A model generated the notes under the pieces. It worked only from the letters and a program-made list of their open reading frames with translations, made no database searches and had not been told where the DNA came from. A stretch of DNA of 64,000 bases. It comes from Verrucomicrobiota bacterium (GTDB lineage Bacteria > Verrucomicrobiota > Kiritimatiellia > UBA8416 > JABMPJ01). Each line of letters begins with the position of its first letter. Positions within the stretch are counted from its first letter, which is position 1. Location of the stretch: NCBI GenBank assembly GCA_018648805.1, contig JABGQM010000002.1, forward strand, positions 62,001-126,000, given 5' to 3'. A program made the position numbers and the translations under genes. Below, piece by piece: positions 1-9,316 of the stretch.

Positions 1-226
1 CGCCCTCTACACCCTCTGGCCCGAAACCGTCGAGAAGTTCGGCACCTCGGCCCTCGGCTTCACGATTCCCTTCGTCATCTTCGGAATCTTCCGCTACATG
101 GATCTTGTCTACCGGCACAAGGAGGGGGGACGCCCCGAGAAAATCCTGCTTTCCGACCTGCCGATCCTCCTCAACGCCCTGCTCTACGCCGTAACCGTTG
201 CCGCAATCTGCCTGCTGCGACGTTGA
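1..226 (+). CDS. UbiA-family decaprenyl-phosphate phosphoribosyltransferase-like protein, C-terminal fragment
   Basis: The reading frame enters from the left edge (first full codon at position 2) and stops at TGA 224-226, leaving about 74 residues. The fragment has two hydrophobic segments separated by a polar stretch containing RYMDLVYRHKEGG and a segment ending in SDLPILLNALLY. This resembles the C-terminus of the UbiA superfamily branch that transfers phosphoribosyl from PRPP to polyprenyl phosphate, the first step to decaprenyl-phosphoryl arabinose in actinobacteria; homologues occur in many Gram-negative glycan loci. It would be an integral membrane enzyme. The N-terminal aspartate-rich motifs that would confirm the family lie outside the window, so the exact substrate is inferred from this tail only. 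Confidence 0.6.
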   Translation, partial: ALYTLWPETVEKFGTSALGFTIPFVIFGIFRYMDLVYRHKEGGRPEKILLSDLPILLNALLYAVTVAAICLLRR

Positions 227-295
227 CACCCCCCGCGGCCTTTCGGCATACTTAAGTTTTTGTGGTCACACCCCCCGCACTACGGGAGCCCATTT

Positions 296-3200
296 TTGGA
301 AACACAACAGGACACACGATTTTTCCGGCGCCTCGACTGGAGCGCCTTCTGGACCGCCTGCATCGTCTCGTTTGCGGTCTACCTCTACACCCTGGCGCCC
401 ACGGTCACCTTGGAGGATGGGGGCGAGCTGGCCGTAGCGGCCGACTCACTGGGCGTACCGCATCCGCCCGGCTACCCGATCTGGACCATGCTCTCGTGGT
501 TCTTCACGCGCGTCTTCTCCTTTGTGCAGTTCCGCGGACAACCCAATCCCTCCTGGAGTGTGGGCCTCGTGTCCGTGGTGTTCGGGGCCCTCGCCACCGG
601 CATGAGCGCCATGTTGATCTGCCGCTCCGGGTCGGAGATGCTGAAGGCGTCGCGTAACCGTCTGCATGCGGCCGAGGAGTCGGCCGAGGATCTGATCTGC
701 TGGGTCGGCGGCGTGGTGAGCAGCCTGCTCTTCGCCTTCTCGCCGGTGATGTGGTCGCAATCGGTCATCGTCGAGGTCTACAGCCTGAACGCCTTCTTCC
801 TGGTATGGGTCTTTCTGCTGACCTACCACTGGATGCGGCGGCCGTCCGATCGCTTTCTCTATTTGACCGCCTTCGTCTTCGGGCTGGGCCTGACCAACTA
901 CCAGGTGTTGCTCCTGGCCGCCCTGCCGCTCGTCTTCGCGGTCTTCCTGCGCGACGTTAAGCTCTTTCGCGACTTCTTAATCACCGGGGCCCCCTTTGTG
1001 ATTGTGCTGGGCCTGATCAAGCGATGGGAATCGCTACCCAAGCCGCCACCCGCAATCGAGTCGGTCGGCGACATCTTCGCCGTGTTCTTCTCCCATGGCG
1101 TACTGCCGCCTATCATGCACCCCACGCACGAAACCTTCTATTTCTACATGGTTTTCAACATCCTGATCCTGGCACTGGCCTTCTTCTTCCTGCCGCGCGG
1201 CAAGACGGTGGCCATCTCGCTCCTGCTCATGGAGCTGGGCATCGGGTTCTATATCTACATGCCGATCGTCTCGGATCTGCGCAACCCCCCCATGAACTGG
1301 GGCTACCCCCGCACCTGGGAGGGATTCAATCACGCCCTTTCGCGCGGGCAGTATGAGCGCATCAAGCCGGCCGATATGTTCTCGGCGCGTTTCATTGACC
1401 AGCTGGGCTCCTACTTGACCGATTTGCGTGGCCAGTTCACGCTGCCGGTCGCCCTGCTCGGGTTCCTGCCCTTCACGGCTTGGCAGATCAAGCTCTTTGG
1501 CCGCCGCTTCAAAGCGATGTATGCCGCCATCGGCCTGGCCCTGCTGGCCACACTCCTGGTGGTCATACAGCGTGGGGCTCTCGCCATGGGCCTGACCGCC
1601 CTGGCCGAGGTGCGGCTCGATAAGGCCCTGATCGGCATCATCATCCTGCTCATGGGCGCCGGCGGCGCATCGCTATTCGTCTCGCAGGGCGAGGAGTTGA
1701 TCGAGAAACTGCGAGGAAAGCTCCCCGCCACGCTCTCCGAGCGTATTACGGTCGGGCTGGCCCTCCTCGGCATCCTGGGTGGCTACCTCGGGTTTATCGG
1801 CATCCTGGCCACACGTATCGGGCGTGTCACGGCCCCACTGCGCCAGACCGGGGTCTCCATCACCGGCGGCGATATGTTGAGCATCCTGGGGCAGAGCATG
1901 GGGATCATCACGTTCATGATCCTACCGGCTGTCTCAGCTGTCGTGATTCTCTGGCTGCGCCGTAGCCGGCTCGAGTTCCGCATGACAATCGATTCCCACA
2001 CCCAGAAGTGGATCATCGCAACCCTGCTTGGCTTCCTGGCCATGAGCCTCATGCTGATCGCACTGGCCAATCCCAAGGGCGACATCCAGGACAGCTTCAT
2101 CCAGCGCGTCAAGTTCATCTCCTCGCACGCCCTCTACGCCTTCTGGATCGGCTATGGCCTGATCTGCGGCCTGGCCGTGTTTGACACGATTTTCAAGAAA
2201 CAGACCGTGCTCAAATGGCTCAGTCTGGCCGTGGTCTGCGCCTTCCCGCTGATTCCGCTGCACGAGAACGCCTACAACCGCGAGCTGATCCGCACCTCAG
2301 GTGGCGCCGAGCAGAACGGGCATGACTTCGGGTGGCAGTTCGGCAACTACCAGCTACGCGGGGCGGAAGCCATCAGCGAGGAGCTGAACCCGAGCGAGGA
2401 GCCCCTCCCCAACCCCACCTTCCCGCCAGAGATGACCGATAACGCCATTTTCTTTGGAGGTACCGACCCCGGACGTTTCGTTCCAACGTACATGATTTAC
2501 GGGGCGCGCGTGCGCGAGGATGTCTACCTCATTACGCAGAACGCCCTGGCCGACAACACCTACATGAGCGTGATGCGCGATCTCTACGGCGACCAGATAT
2601 GGATTCCGGCCGAACCCGACAGCGCGCGCGCCTTCCAGCGCTACGTCGAGGAGGTCAGGGCAGGTAAGCGACCCAAGAACGCCCAGCTCAAAATCGAAGG
2701 CGGCCGGGTCCAGGTCAGCGGCGCACTGGGCGTGATGGAGATCAACGGTATCCTGGCCCAGATGATCTTTGAATATAACAACTACCGCCACGACTTCTAT
2801 ATCGAGGAGAGCTACGTCATCCGCTGGATGTACCCCTACCTCACCCCGCACGGCCTGATCATGAAGATCAATGCCAAGAAGACGCCGCTCGGTCCTGTCA
2901 CCATTCGCAACGACCAGGACTTCTGGGACTGGTACACGCGCCGCCTCCACGGCGACCCCAAGTTCATCCGCGACATCGTGGCGCGCAAGTCCTTCTCCAA
3001 GCTGCGCAGCGCCATTGCCGGGCTCTACGCCAACCGCGGCAAGTTGGATGATGCCGAGCTGGCCTTCCAGCAGGCGCGCACGCTCTATCCGCTCAGCCCC
3101 GAAGCAAACTTCCGACTGACTCAGGAGGTCCTCCTGCGCCAGCGTCGGGTCAAGGAGTCGCGCAACCTGATGCTCGACTTCCAGGAGCGCGATCCGCATA

Positions 3201-3832
3201 ACCTCAAGGTTCCCAGCTTCCTGAGCCACCTCGACTCGATGGAGACCATGAATGCGCGTATCACGACGCTGCAGAACATGATGCGCCAGAAGAAGCTCAA
3301 CATCGTTGACGCCATGGAGCTGGCCGACCTCTACTACAAGGGGGGGATGCGCGCCCAGTACAAGCAGATCATCGACTCCGTTGCCAGCAGCAAGACACTC
3401 CCCCCGGCGTACCGCTTCCAGCTCGCCCAGAGGTACCAGCAGGGCGGCTTGATCCCCCAGATGGCAGGCCAACTGGATCTCTGCGCCGACAAGCTGCCCG
3501 CCGACACCCCCGCCAACATCTACCTCAACATCGCCCGCATGTATGCCGCGGCACGCCAGCAGCCCAAGACCATGAAGGCCCTCGAGAAATACGTCACGCT
3601 TGAGCCCAACGACTGGAAAGCACGCATCGATATGGCGGTGATGCAGCTCGCCGGTGGCGACAAGGCGGCCGCCACACGCTCCCTCACAGTGGCCCTCAAC
3701 AAGGGCGGCGCCGAGGCCCAGGGCATTGTCAATAAGGACGGCCGTTTCAACGCCATCCGCAAAGATATCCAGTCGCGCAACCAGAACGCCCTATCCATTC
3801 CCGGGCTGATGCCCCAGCCACCGAGACGCTAA
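296..3832 (+). CDS. DUF2723 multi-pass membrane protein (glycosyltransferase-like) with C-terminal TPR region
   Basis: A very large protein (about 1178 residues). The N-terminal part contains the DUF2723 signature: a membrane helix, then TLAPTVTLEDGGELA and GVPHPPGYPIW, which resembles the active-site loop of GT-C protein O-mannosyltransferases. Many hydrophobic segments follow up to about residue 680. The last ~270 residues are soluble, helical and TPR-like (repeated patterns such as LYANRGKLDDAELAFQQA). The likely role is transfer of a lipid-linked sugar outside the membrane, with the TPR part for docking; the substrate is unknown. I prefer the TTG at 296 because GGGAG (284-288) sits 7 nt upstream; an in-frame TTG at 260 is also possible. 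A strong hairpin follows, before the convergent rsmE. Confidence 0.85.
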   Translation: METQQDTRFFRRLDWSAFWTACIVSFAVYLYTLAPTVTLEDGGELAVAADSLGVPHPPGYPIWTMLSWFFTRVFSFVQFRGQPNPSWSVGLVSVVFGALATGMSAMLICRSGSEMLKASRNRLHAAEESAEDLICWVGGVVSSLLFAFSPVMWSQSVIVEVYSLNAFFLVWVFLLTYHWMRRPSDRFLYLTAFVFGLGLTNYQVLLLAALPLVFAVFLRDVKLFRDFLITGAPFVIVLGLIKRWESLPKPPPAIESVGDIFAVFFSHGVLPPIMHPTHETFYFYMVFNILILALAFFFLPRGKTVAISLLLMELGIGFYIYMPIVSDLRNPPMNWGYPRTWEGFNHALSRGQYERIKPADMFSARFIDQLGSYLTDLRGQFTLPVALLGFLPFTAWQIKLFGRRFKAMYAAIGLALLATLLVVIQRGALAMGLTALAEVRLDKALIGIIILLMGAGGASLFVSQGEELIEKLRGKLPATLSERITVGLALLGILGGYLGFIGILATRIGRVTAPLRQTGVSITGGDMLSILGQSMGIITFMILPAVSAVVILWLRRSRLEFRMTIDSHTQKWIIATLLGFLAMSLMLIALANPKGDIQDSFIQRVKFISSHALYAFWIGYGLICGLAVFDTIFKKQTVLKWLSLAVVCAFPLIPLHENAYNRELIRTSGGAEQNGHDFGWQFGNYQLRGAEAISEELNPSEEPLPNPTFPPEMTDNAIFFGGTDPGRFVPTYMIYGARVREDVYLITQNALADNTYMSVMRDLYGDQIWIPAEPDSARAFQRYVEEVRAGKRPKNAQLKIEGGRVQVSGALGVMEINGILAQMIFEYNNYRHDFYIEESYVIRWMYPYLTPHGLIMKINAKKTPLGPVTIRNDQDFWDWYTRRLHGDPKFIRDIVARKSFSKLRSAIAGLYANRGKLDDAELAFQQARTLYPLSPEANFRLTQEVLLRQRRVKESRNLMLDFQERDPHNLKVPSFLSHLDSMETMNARITTLQNMMRQKKLNIVDAMELADLYYKGGMRAQYKQIIDSVASSKTLPPAYRFQLAQRYQQGGLIPQMAGQLDLCADKLPADTPANIYLNIARMYAAARQQPKTMKALEKYVTLEPNDWKARIDMAVMQLAGGDKAAATRSLTVALNKGGAEAQGIVNKDGRFNAIRKDIQSRNQNALSIPGLMPQPPRR

Positions 3833-3859
3833 CAAGCTTGTCAGGTCGCTGCTGTTTCT

Positions 3860-3912
3860 GGAGGCGGGGTGCCCTCACCCCGCTCTTTGCGGCCTGGGGG
3901 CAGGCCGCCTCC
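3860..3912. terminator. Branched hairpin between convergent genes
   Basis: GGAGGCGG (3860-3867) pairs perfectly with CCGCCTCC (3905-3912). Two smaller hairpins are nested inside: GGGGTG/CACCCC and GCGGCCTG/CAGGCCGC. It lies between the DUF2723 gene (plus) and rsmE (minus). There is no long T-tract, so it may be a bidirectional terminator or an extragenic palindrome. Confidence 0.5.
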
Positions 3913-3959
3913 ACTTCAAGCCTGCGGCCAATTGACCCGACAGGTTTTGGCGGTCGGCA

Positions 3960-4694
3960 TTACAACCGGCTGGCCAGCACACTCAATCCGAACAGGGCGG
4001 CGGTGTCGGTACGCAGGACCAGGGGGCCCATGTTGACACCGATGGCGCCGGCGGCGTAGGCCGCTTCCATTTCGGCGGGCGTCAGATCGCCTTCGGGGCC
4101 GATCAGGAGCGAGACGGAGATCGGAGGGGCTGCGACCAGCTCATCCACCACCGCGGCCATAGGGCGCGGCTCCCCAATCAGATCGCCTACGAGGAGAACA
4201 TCGCCTTCAGGACGGGCGGCAAGGGCCGCTTTGAGCGACTGCACAGGGGCGATCTCGGGGATCCAGCAAACCCCACACTGCTTGGCCGCACTGTGTGCGA
4301 TTCGGCCCCAGCGCTCACAGCGTTTGCGGCCCTTGGCCTCGTCAAGCCGCGTGATCGTGCGGTCGGTCATGACCGGTACGAGGCGGCCCATCCCCAGCTC
4401 GGTGCCCTTCTCCACAATGGTATCCATGCGTGAGCCCTTGGGGACGGCCTGCAGGAGTGAGACCACCGGTTCGGCGCGCGGGACGGTTTCGATCGCATCC
4501 AGCGGCACCAGCTCCACGCCGTGCTCACCGCCACAGACTACCCGTGCGCGCACACGCCGGCCGGCGCCGTCAAAGAGAGTCACCACATCGTCGGGGGTGG
4601 CGCGCAGTACGTCGCGCAGGTGGTGCGCTTCCTCACGGTCAGGAACCAAGACGCCGTCCTGCCAACGCTCGGGAGCGAGATAACAGCGGTGCAT
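3960..4694 (-). CDS. rsmE: 16S rRNA (uracil-1498-N3)-methyltransferase
   Basis: A 244-residue SPOUT-class SAM-dependent methyltransferase that modifies U1498 of 16S rRNA. The N-terminal PUA-like part (MHRCYLAPERW, EEAHHLRDVLR) and the C-terminal knot motifs LLIGPEGDLTPAE and GPLVLRTDTAAL match the family, with the usual length. I place the start at the ATG at 4694 because homology begins there; the open frame extends 32 codons further into dnaJ, but those residues look unrelated. Last gene of grpE-dnaJ-rsmE, 7 nt after the dnaJ stop. The dnaJ-rsmE pairing is common in bacteria. Confidence 0.93.
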   Translation of the reverse strand: MHRCYLAPERWQDGVLVPDREEAHHLRDVLRATPDDVVTLFDGAGRRVRARVVCGGEHGVELVPLDAIETVPRAEPVVSLLQAVPKGSRMDTIVEKGTELGMGRLVPVMTDRTITRLDEAKGRKRCERWGRIAHSAAKQCGVCWIPEIAPVQSLKAALAARPEGDVLLVGDLIGEPRPMAAVVDELVAAPPISVSLLIGPEGDLTPAEMEAAYAAGAIGVNMGPLVLRTDTAALFGLSVLASRL

Positions 4695-4701
4695 GGGGTG
4701 C

Positions 4702-5883
4702 CTACTTCTTATTGATCGCCTTCTTGCGTTCGAAGAAAGCCTCAGCCAACTCACGGATGTGGGCGGCGCCAGGATAGTTCTTCTCAACATCCAAGTCGCC
4801 CACGGCCTGCATGGCTTTCTTCTGGGCCGAGCTGAGCTTGACCGGTGTCTCGAGCGTCACGCGTACGTGCATCGCACCGCGGCCATAGCCATCCACATCC
4901 GGCATGCCACGGCCACGCAGGCGGTAGACCTTGCCGTTCTCGGTACCGGGGGAGAGCTTGAGTTTGGCGTAGCCATCGATCGTGGGCACCTGCATTTCGC
5001 CACCCAGAGCGGCCCGGTGAAGCGGTATGGGAATCTCGCAGTAGAGATCATTCTCGCGGCGCTCGTAGAGTTCATGTTGGCGCACATGCATCACGACGTA
5101 GAGATCACCCGCCGGGCCGCCGCGTCCACCGCCCTCGCCCTTGCCTGTGAGGCGCAGACGCGAGCCGCTATCGACCCCCTTGGGAATCTTGAGCGTCAGG
5201 CGCCGCTTGACCTTGCTCCGTCCCGTGCCCTGACAGGAGCCGCACGGATTGGTCACCATGGTGCCCGCCCCGCCGCATACCGGACAGGTCTGGCGTACCT
5301 GGAAGAAACCTCCACCGGAAATCACGCTACCGCGTCCGGCACAGTGGCGGCACGACTCCGGCTTGGCGCCCTTGGCCATGCCCGAGCCCTTGCAGTCGCC
5401 ACACTCCTCGGAGATGGGCAGGCTTACCTCGCGTTCGGAGCCGAAGCAGGCCTCCTCGAGATCGATTTCGAGATTGAAGCGTAGATCATTGCCGCGCTGT
5501 GGGCCGTTGCTGGAGCGGCGGCGGCCACCGCCGCCCCCACCAAAGAACTCGTCGAACATTCCACCGCCGCCCCCGAAGAGGCTGCCCAGAACATCCTGCA
5601 GATCGGAGGCGTGCGTGAAATCGCGCGAGAAATCGAAGCCGCCCGGCCCGAAGGCCTGCTTCATGCCGTCGTGCCCGAACTGGTCATAGCGCTGACGCTT
5701 CTGCGCGTCGCTCAGGACTTCGTAGGCTTCCGAAATCTCCTTGAACTTCTCTTCAGCGACCGTATCCCCCTGATTCTTGTCAGGGTGATACTTCATGGCC
5801 AACTTGCGATAAGCCTTCTTGATCTCGTCATCGGTTGCCGAACGGCTTACGCCCAGCAGTTCATAGTAGTCGCTCTTTGCCAC
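4702..5883 (-). CDS. dnaJ: Chaperone DnaJ (Hsp40)
   Basis: A 393-residue co-chaperone that delivers unfolded clients to DnaK and stimulates its ATPase. The J domain is at the N-terminus with the HPD motif at residues 33-35. A Gly/Phe-rich region follows ([17 protein letters not shown]). Four zinc-binding CxxCxGxG repeats are complete ([32 protein letters not shown]), then the C-terminal substrate-binding domains. Length is normal for a type I DnaJ. It starts 2 nt after the grpE stop, so the two are probably translationally coupled. dnaK is not in the window. Confidence 0.97.
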   Translation of the reverse strand: MAKSDYYELLGVSRSATDDEIKKAYRKLAMKYHPDKNQGDTVAEEKFKEISEAYEVLSDAQKRQRYDQFGHDGMKQAFGPGGFDFSRDFTHASDLQDVLGSLFGGGGGMFDEFFGGGGGGRRRSSNGPQRGNDLRFNLEIDLEEACFGSEREVSLPISEECGDCKGSGMAKGAKPESCRHCAGRGSVISGGGFFQVRQTCPVCGGAGTMVTNPCGSCQGTGRSKVKRRLTLKIPKGVDSGSRLRLTGKGEGGGRGGPAGDLYVVMHVRQHELYERRENDLYCEIPIPLHRAALGGEMQVPTIDGYAKLKLSPGTENGKVYRLRGRGMPDVDGYGRGAMHVRVTLETPVKLSSAQKKAMQAVGDLDVEKNYPGAAHIRELAEAFFERKKAINKK

Positions 5884-5885
5884 GG

Positions 5886-6521
5886 TCAGGCCTCGGGTTC
5901 TTCGTTGGGTTCATCTTCGGAGAGCGCCGCTTCGGGGGCCGCTTCCGCAGTGGGATCGCCGCTTGAGACCACGACCTGCGCCGCACGCAGCAGCATATCG
6001 CCCAGCTTGTAGCCGCGGCGGGTCATGGCCACAACATAGTTCTCGGCCACGTCGGTCGACGGCAGGTGTGAAATCGCTTCATGCACGTTCGGATCGAACT
6101 CCGCCGCCGAGGCATCGATCGGGGTCAGCCCGAACTTGGCCAGCGCGCCGCGCAGCTGCTCGGAGACCATGCGGAAGCCCTCCACCATCGCCTCGTCCGC
6201 ATCATGCTGGGCCGCGGCATCCAGGGCCAGCTCCATGTGGTCCATGACCGGCAGCAGCTCCTCCATGATATCTTCATTGGCGCGGCGATAGGTTTCGTTG
6301 CGCTCGCGGATCGTGCGCTTCTTGAAATTGTCAAAGTCGGCCTGCAGGCGCAGCAAGCGCGTGCTCTCAGGCTCCACGACCACGACCGGTTCCTCGATCG
6401 CCGCCGCTCCGGCCGCCTTGGCCTCGGATGCCTTCTTGCTCTTCTCCGCCTTATCGGCCGCCTTGCCGGCCGCCGCCTTGGCTTTCTTCTCGTTCTTTTC
6501 GTCTTTAGTCGCTTTAGCCAT
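5886..6521 (-). CDS. grpE: Nucleotide exchange factor GrpE
   Basis: Exchanges ADP for ATP on DnaK. The N-terminal ~55 residues are a low-complexity Lys/Ala/Glu-rich tail. A long coiled-coil follows ([22 protein letters not shown]) and then the beta domain with the typical DPNVHEAI and [22 protein letters not shown] chose ATG at 6521; a GTG three codons upstream (6530) is also in frame but lies only 3 nt from the GGGAG Shine-Dalgarno. First gene of the grpE-dnaJ-rsmE unit. No CIRCE-type inverted repeat is visible upstream. Confidence 0.95.
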   Translation of the reverse strand: MAKATKDEKNEKKAKAAAGKAADKAEKSKKASEAKAAGAAAIEEPVVVVEPESTRLLRLQADFDNFKKRTIRERNETYRRANEDIMEELLPVMDHMELALDAAAQHDADEAMVEGFRMVSEQLRGALAKFGLTPIDASAAEFDPNVHEAISHLPSTDVAENYVVAMTRRGYKLGDMLLRAAQVVVSSGDPTAEAAPEAALSEDEPNEEPEA

Positions 6522-6559
6522 CTGCTTCACTCACTCCCTACTGTCTGTAATGGGCCAAG

Positions 6560-6589
6560 AAGATACCCGCAGGGCAAGACCCGCGTCAA
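6560..6589 (-). promoter_or_regulatory. Candidate sigma70-type promoter for grpE-dnaJ-rsmE
   Basis: On the minus strand TTGACG (6584-6589) is followed after 18 nt by TATCTT (6560-6565), about 40 nt upstream of the grpE start. The arrangement matches the other TTGACA-type promoters in this window. Confidence 0.5.
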
Positions 6590-6699
6590 CTATGGAGTCG
6601 TTGAATGGATTTTGCGATGTCGCAGTATCAGAGGATGAAAAGCCAGGCGTAGTGGTGGTACTGTGTGTGTGAGTGTGTGGGTATGGGAGAATGTGGGAT

Positions 6700-6971
6700 C
6701 AACGCCCAACAGCCAACGCCCAACAGCCAACGCCCAACATCCAACGTCCAAGGAAGGATGAGTATAGTCTCCCTCCTTACTTGGGAGGCGCTTCCGGGTT
6801 TTCCGGGTGTTTCTTCATCGGCATATGAACCATCGTTCTCGGCCAACCGGCCTGTAAAGGGGATTCGACAACAATCGCTCCATCATCCGTCGATTGCTCA
6901 ATAGAGATTCCCCGCTAATCCCGGAAGCGCCACTTGGGAGTTGGACGTTGGATGTTGGTTGTTGGGCGTTC
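6700..6971. repeat. Heptanucleotide inverted-arm repeat cassette (copy 1)
   Basis: Seven consecutive 7-nt units of form CAACNNC (GC, AG, GC, AG, GC, AT, GT variants) occupy 6700-6748, followed by CAAGG. The opposite arm at 6938-6971 carries units of form GNNGTTG. The innermost units CAACATC-CAACGTC of the left arm are exactly complementary to the right arm. The ~190-nt spacer holds a further inverted repeat (GGCGCTTCCGGG 6787-6798 and CCCGGAAGCGCC 6920-6931). This fills most of the 524-nt gap 6522-7045 between grpE and the glycosyltransferase genes; apart from the grpE promoter I see no gene there. It resembles the short tandemly repeated heptamers (STRR) known from cyanobacteria. Confidence 0.85.
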
Positions 6972-7045
6972 AGAACGGCCCTAACACGCCCTCGAATGAT
7001 ATCAGCTCTTGCACCTACGAAACGAAGTCCGTAGGCTTCGAGTGC

Positions 7046-8152
7046 ATGAGAGTTTGTCTGGATGTTCAGTCGGCTGTAACACAGCGGGCGGGGGTGGGCC
7101 GCTATACCCGCCAGCTAGCGGAACATCTTGGCGCCACGGCCGGGCCGCACGAGCTGGAGCTCTTCTACTTCGATTTCAAGCGCAAGGGCATCCCCTTCCC
7201 CGTCCCCGGCGCCACGTTCCACGCCCACCGCTGGATCCCCGGCCGCCTGGCTCAGGCCAGCTGGAAACGGCTCAACATGCCGGCGTTCGACCGTCTGGCC
7301 GGAACCAGCGATCTCTACCACTTCCCCAACTTTGTGCTGCCGCCCCTGCGCCGGGGTAAGGCCGTGGTCACGATCCACGATGTCAGCTTCATGCGCTATC
7401 CGCAGTTTGCCGAAGAGGCCAACCTGCGCTACCTGACCGCCAGCATGCGTGACACGACCGCCCGCGCGGATGCCGTCATCACCGACTCGCAGTTCAGTGC
7501 CGACGAGATCATCGAGCTGCTGGGCGCACCGCATGAGCGCGTTTTTCCGATTCATCTCGGGATCGACCCCGCCTTCGCCCCGCAGTCGGAGGAGGCCGTG
7601 GCGGCCGTCCGCCGCACCTTCGGCCTCGAGCGGCCCTACCTGCTGGCCGTGGGCACGATCGAACCGCGCAAGAACATCCCCTTCCTGGTTGAGGTCTTCG
7701 AGCAGCTCAACGATTTCGATGGCGATCTCGTGCTGGCCGGCATGCCGGGTTGGAAGCATGACCCCATCTTTGAACGCATCTCGGCCTCGCCGCGGGCCGA
7801 CCGCATCCGGCACATCGCCTACGTCGACGATGCCGCCCTGCCCCCGCTCTACGCCGGGGCGGCCTGTCTGCTGCAGGCCTCATTCTATGAAGGGTTCGGG
7901 TTTCCTCCGCTGGAGGCTATGGCCTGCGGCACGACGGTGGTCTCATCGCCGGGCGGCTCACTGCCCGAGGTGATTGGCGGGGCCGCCACAGTGCTGCCCA
8001 CCGATGATCCGAAGCCGTGGCGGGACGCGATCATGGACGCCATCGACACGGCCGCCACCGGGACTGAAGCCCGCCGCGCGCACGCCGCCGGCTTCACATG
8101 GGAGCGTACCGCGGCACGCACGTGGAAGGTCTATGACCAGGTGACGGCATGA
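7046..8152 (+). CDS. Glycosyltransferase, GT-B fold, GT4-type
   Basis: About 368 residues. Family 4 transferases move a sugar from a nucleotide-sugar donor to a lipid- or polysaccharide-linked acceptor on the cytoplasmic side of the membrane. The N-terminal half carries GVGRYTRQL and DLYHFPNFVLPP; the C-terminal donor domain has AVGTIEPRKN and the EX7E region YEGFGFPPLEAMACGTTVV. The start is ATG at 7046 (MRVCLDVQS), where homology begins; the open frame upstream runs through the heptamer repeats and is not coding. It overlaps the next gene by ATGA. With the next two genes it forms a glycan-assembly operon. Donor and acceptor cannot be read from sequence. Confidence 0.92.
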   Translation: MRVCLDVQSAVTQRAGVGRYTRQLAEHLGATAGPHELELFYFDFKRKGIPFPVPGATFHAHRWIPGRLAQASWKRLNMPAFDRLAGTSDLYHFPNFVLPPLRRGKAVVTIHDVSFMRYPQFAEEANLRYLTASMRDTTARADAVITDSQFSADEIIELLGAPHERVFPIHLGIDPAFAPQSEEAVAAVRRTFGLERPYLLAVGTIEPRKNIPFLVEVFEQLNDFDGDLVLAGMPGWKHDPIFERISASPRADRIRHIAYVDDAALPPLYAGAACLLQASFYEGFGFPPLEAMACGTTVVSSPGGSLPEVIGGAATVLPTDDPKPWRDAIMDAIDTAATGTEARRAHAAGFTWERTAARTWKVYDQVTA

Positions 8153-9315
8153 AGATTGCCATCGATACGCGTTGGATATTCCCCGAGATCTCCGGCATCG
8201 GCGCCTATACGCGCGCACTGGTCGGCGAGCTGGCCGCGCTCGACAGCGATAACCGCTACGTGCTGCTGTTTGATCGTCCCGATATGGAGGCGCGCCTGCG
8301 GGACGAGCTGGAGCTCGACCGCTTCAGCCACGTCCAGACGGTGCTTCTCAAACACGGTCTCTTCGCCCCGATGAATCAGATCGTTACGCCGGGCGTGTTG
8401 CGCAAGCTGGAGGTGGATGTCTTCCATTCGAGCAACTACATGATCCCGCTGCGCGCCTTTCCGCGCCACCGGCGCGGGCGCATCGGCAGCGTGGTGACGA
8501 TCCATGATGTCATCCCGATGATCTTTCCGCATCACGCCCCCAAGTCGCGCAAGGCACGGCTCTACCCAATCTACCGGGCCTTGATGATTGAAGTGGGCCG
8601 CCGGGCCGACCACATCATTGCCGACAGCGCCTGCTCGCGCCGCGATGTGATGCACCACCTGCGCATTCCCGAGAGCCGCGCCGACAAACTCCACACGATC
8701 CCCTGCGGCGTATCGGATGCCTATCGCCATCTGCCACAGCGCACCCCAAAACCGGCCGACGACCGCGCCACGCGTACAATCATCTACGTGGGCCGCGTGG
8801 ACCCCTATAAGAACGTCGACGCCCTGTTGCGCGCCTTTGCCCGGATCAAGGCAGAGCTGACCGTGCCGGTCGAACTCGCGATCGTCGGCGCCCCGGATCC
8901 GCGCTATCCGCACTACCCCGCACTCGCGCGTGAGCTGGGGATCGAGGAGACGCTACGTTGGACCGGCTATCTCTCCGACGCCGACCTGCTGGGGCTCTTT
9001 GGCGAGGCGGACCTGCTGATCCACCCCTCGCGCTATGAGGGATTCGGCCTACAGGTGGCCGAGGCGATGGCGGCCGGCATTCCTGTGATCAGCAGCACGG
9101 GCGGCTCGCTGCCCGAGGTGGCCGGATCCGCCGCGCGCATGGTCGATCCGGATGACGTGGACGGGATGGCCCGGCATGCCGTCGAGATCCTGGAATCGCC
9201 CGCCATATGGCAACAGCTCAGCGAAGCCGGTCGCGCGCAGGTGGCCCAGTTCACCTGGCGGCGTACGGCCGAGGAGACCCTGGCCGTCTATCAGCAGTGC
9301 TATGAGGGACGTTGA
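8149..9315 (+). CDS. Glycosyltransferase, GT4-type (mannosyltransferase-like)
   Basis: 388 residues starting at ATG 8149, overlapping the previous stop by 4 nt (ATGA), so translational coupling is likely. It is paralogous to the upstream gene: MKIAIDTRWIFPEISGIGAYTRALVGEL at the N-terminus, IYVGRVDPYKNVDALLRAF at the donor-domain entrance, and EX7E-type RYEGFGLQVAEAMAAG. SGIGRY/SGIGAY-type N-termini are typical of WbaZ-like mannosyltransferases, so a mannosyl donor is a reasonable guess. A soluble or peripheral membrane enzyme of polysaccharide assembly. Confidence 0.92.
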   Translation: MKIAIDTRWIFPEISGIGAYTRALVGELAALDSDNRYVLLFDRPDMEARLRDELELDRFSHVQTVLLKHGLFAPMNQIVTPGVLRKLEVDVFHSSNYMIPLRAFPRHRRGRIGSVVTIHDVIPMIFPHHAPKSRKARLYPIYRALMIEVGRRADHIIADSACSRRDVMHHLRIPESRADKLHTIPCGVSDAYRHLPQRTPKPADDRATRTIIYVGRVDPYKNVDALLRAFARIKAELTVPVELAIVGAPDPRYPHYPALARELGIEETLRWTGYLSDADLLGLFGEADLLIHPSRYEGFGLQVAEAMAAGIPVISSTGGSLPEVAGSAARMVDPDDVDGMARHAVEILESPAIWQQLSEAGRAQVAQFTWRRTAEETLAVYQQCYEGR

Positions 9316-9316
9316 G

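Noticed and set aside
3838..4059. Possible 73-residue gene after the DUF2723 gene
   Set aside because: Runs through the intergenic hairpin and into rsmE antisense; no homology.
6628..6846. Small open frame with repeated WxLGVG-like residues
   Set aside because: It is a translation of the heptamer repeats, not a protein.
6700..6971. CRISPR array
   Set aside because: Units are 7 nt with no equal-length spacers between repeats, and no cas genes are present.
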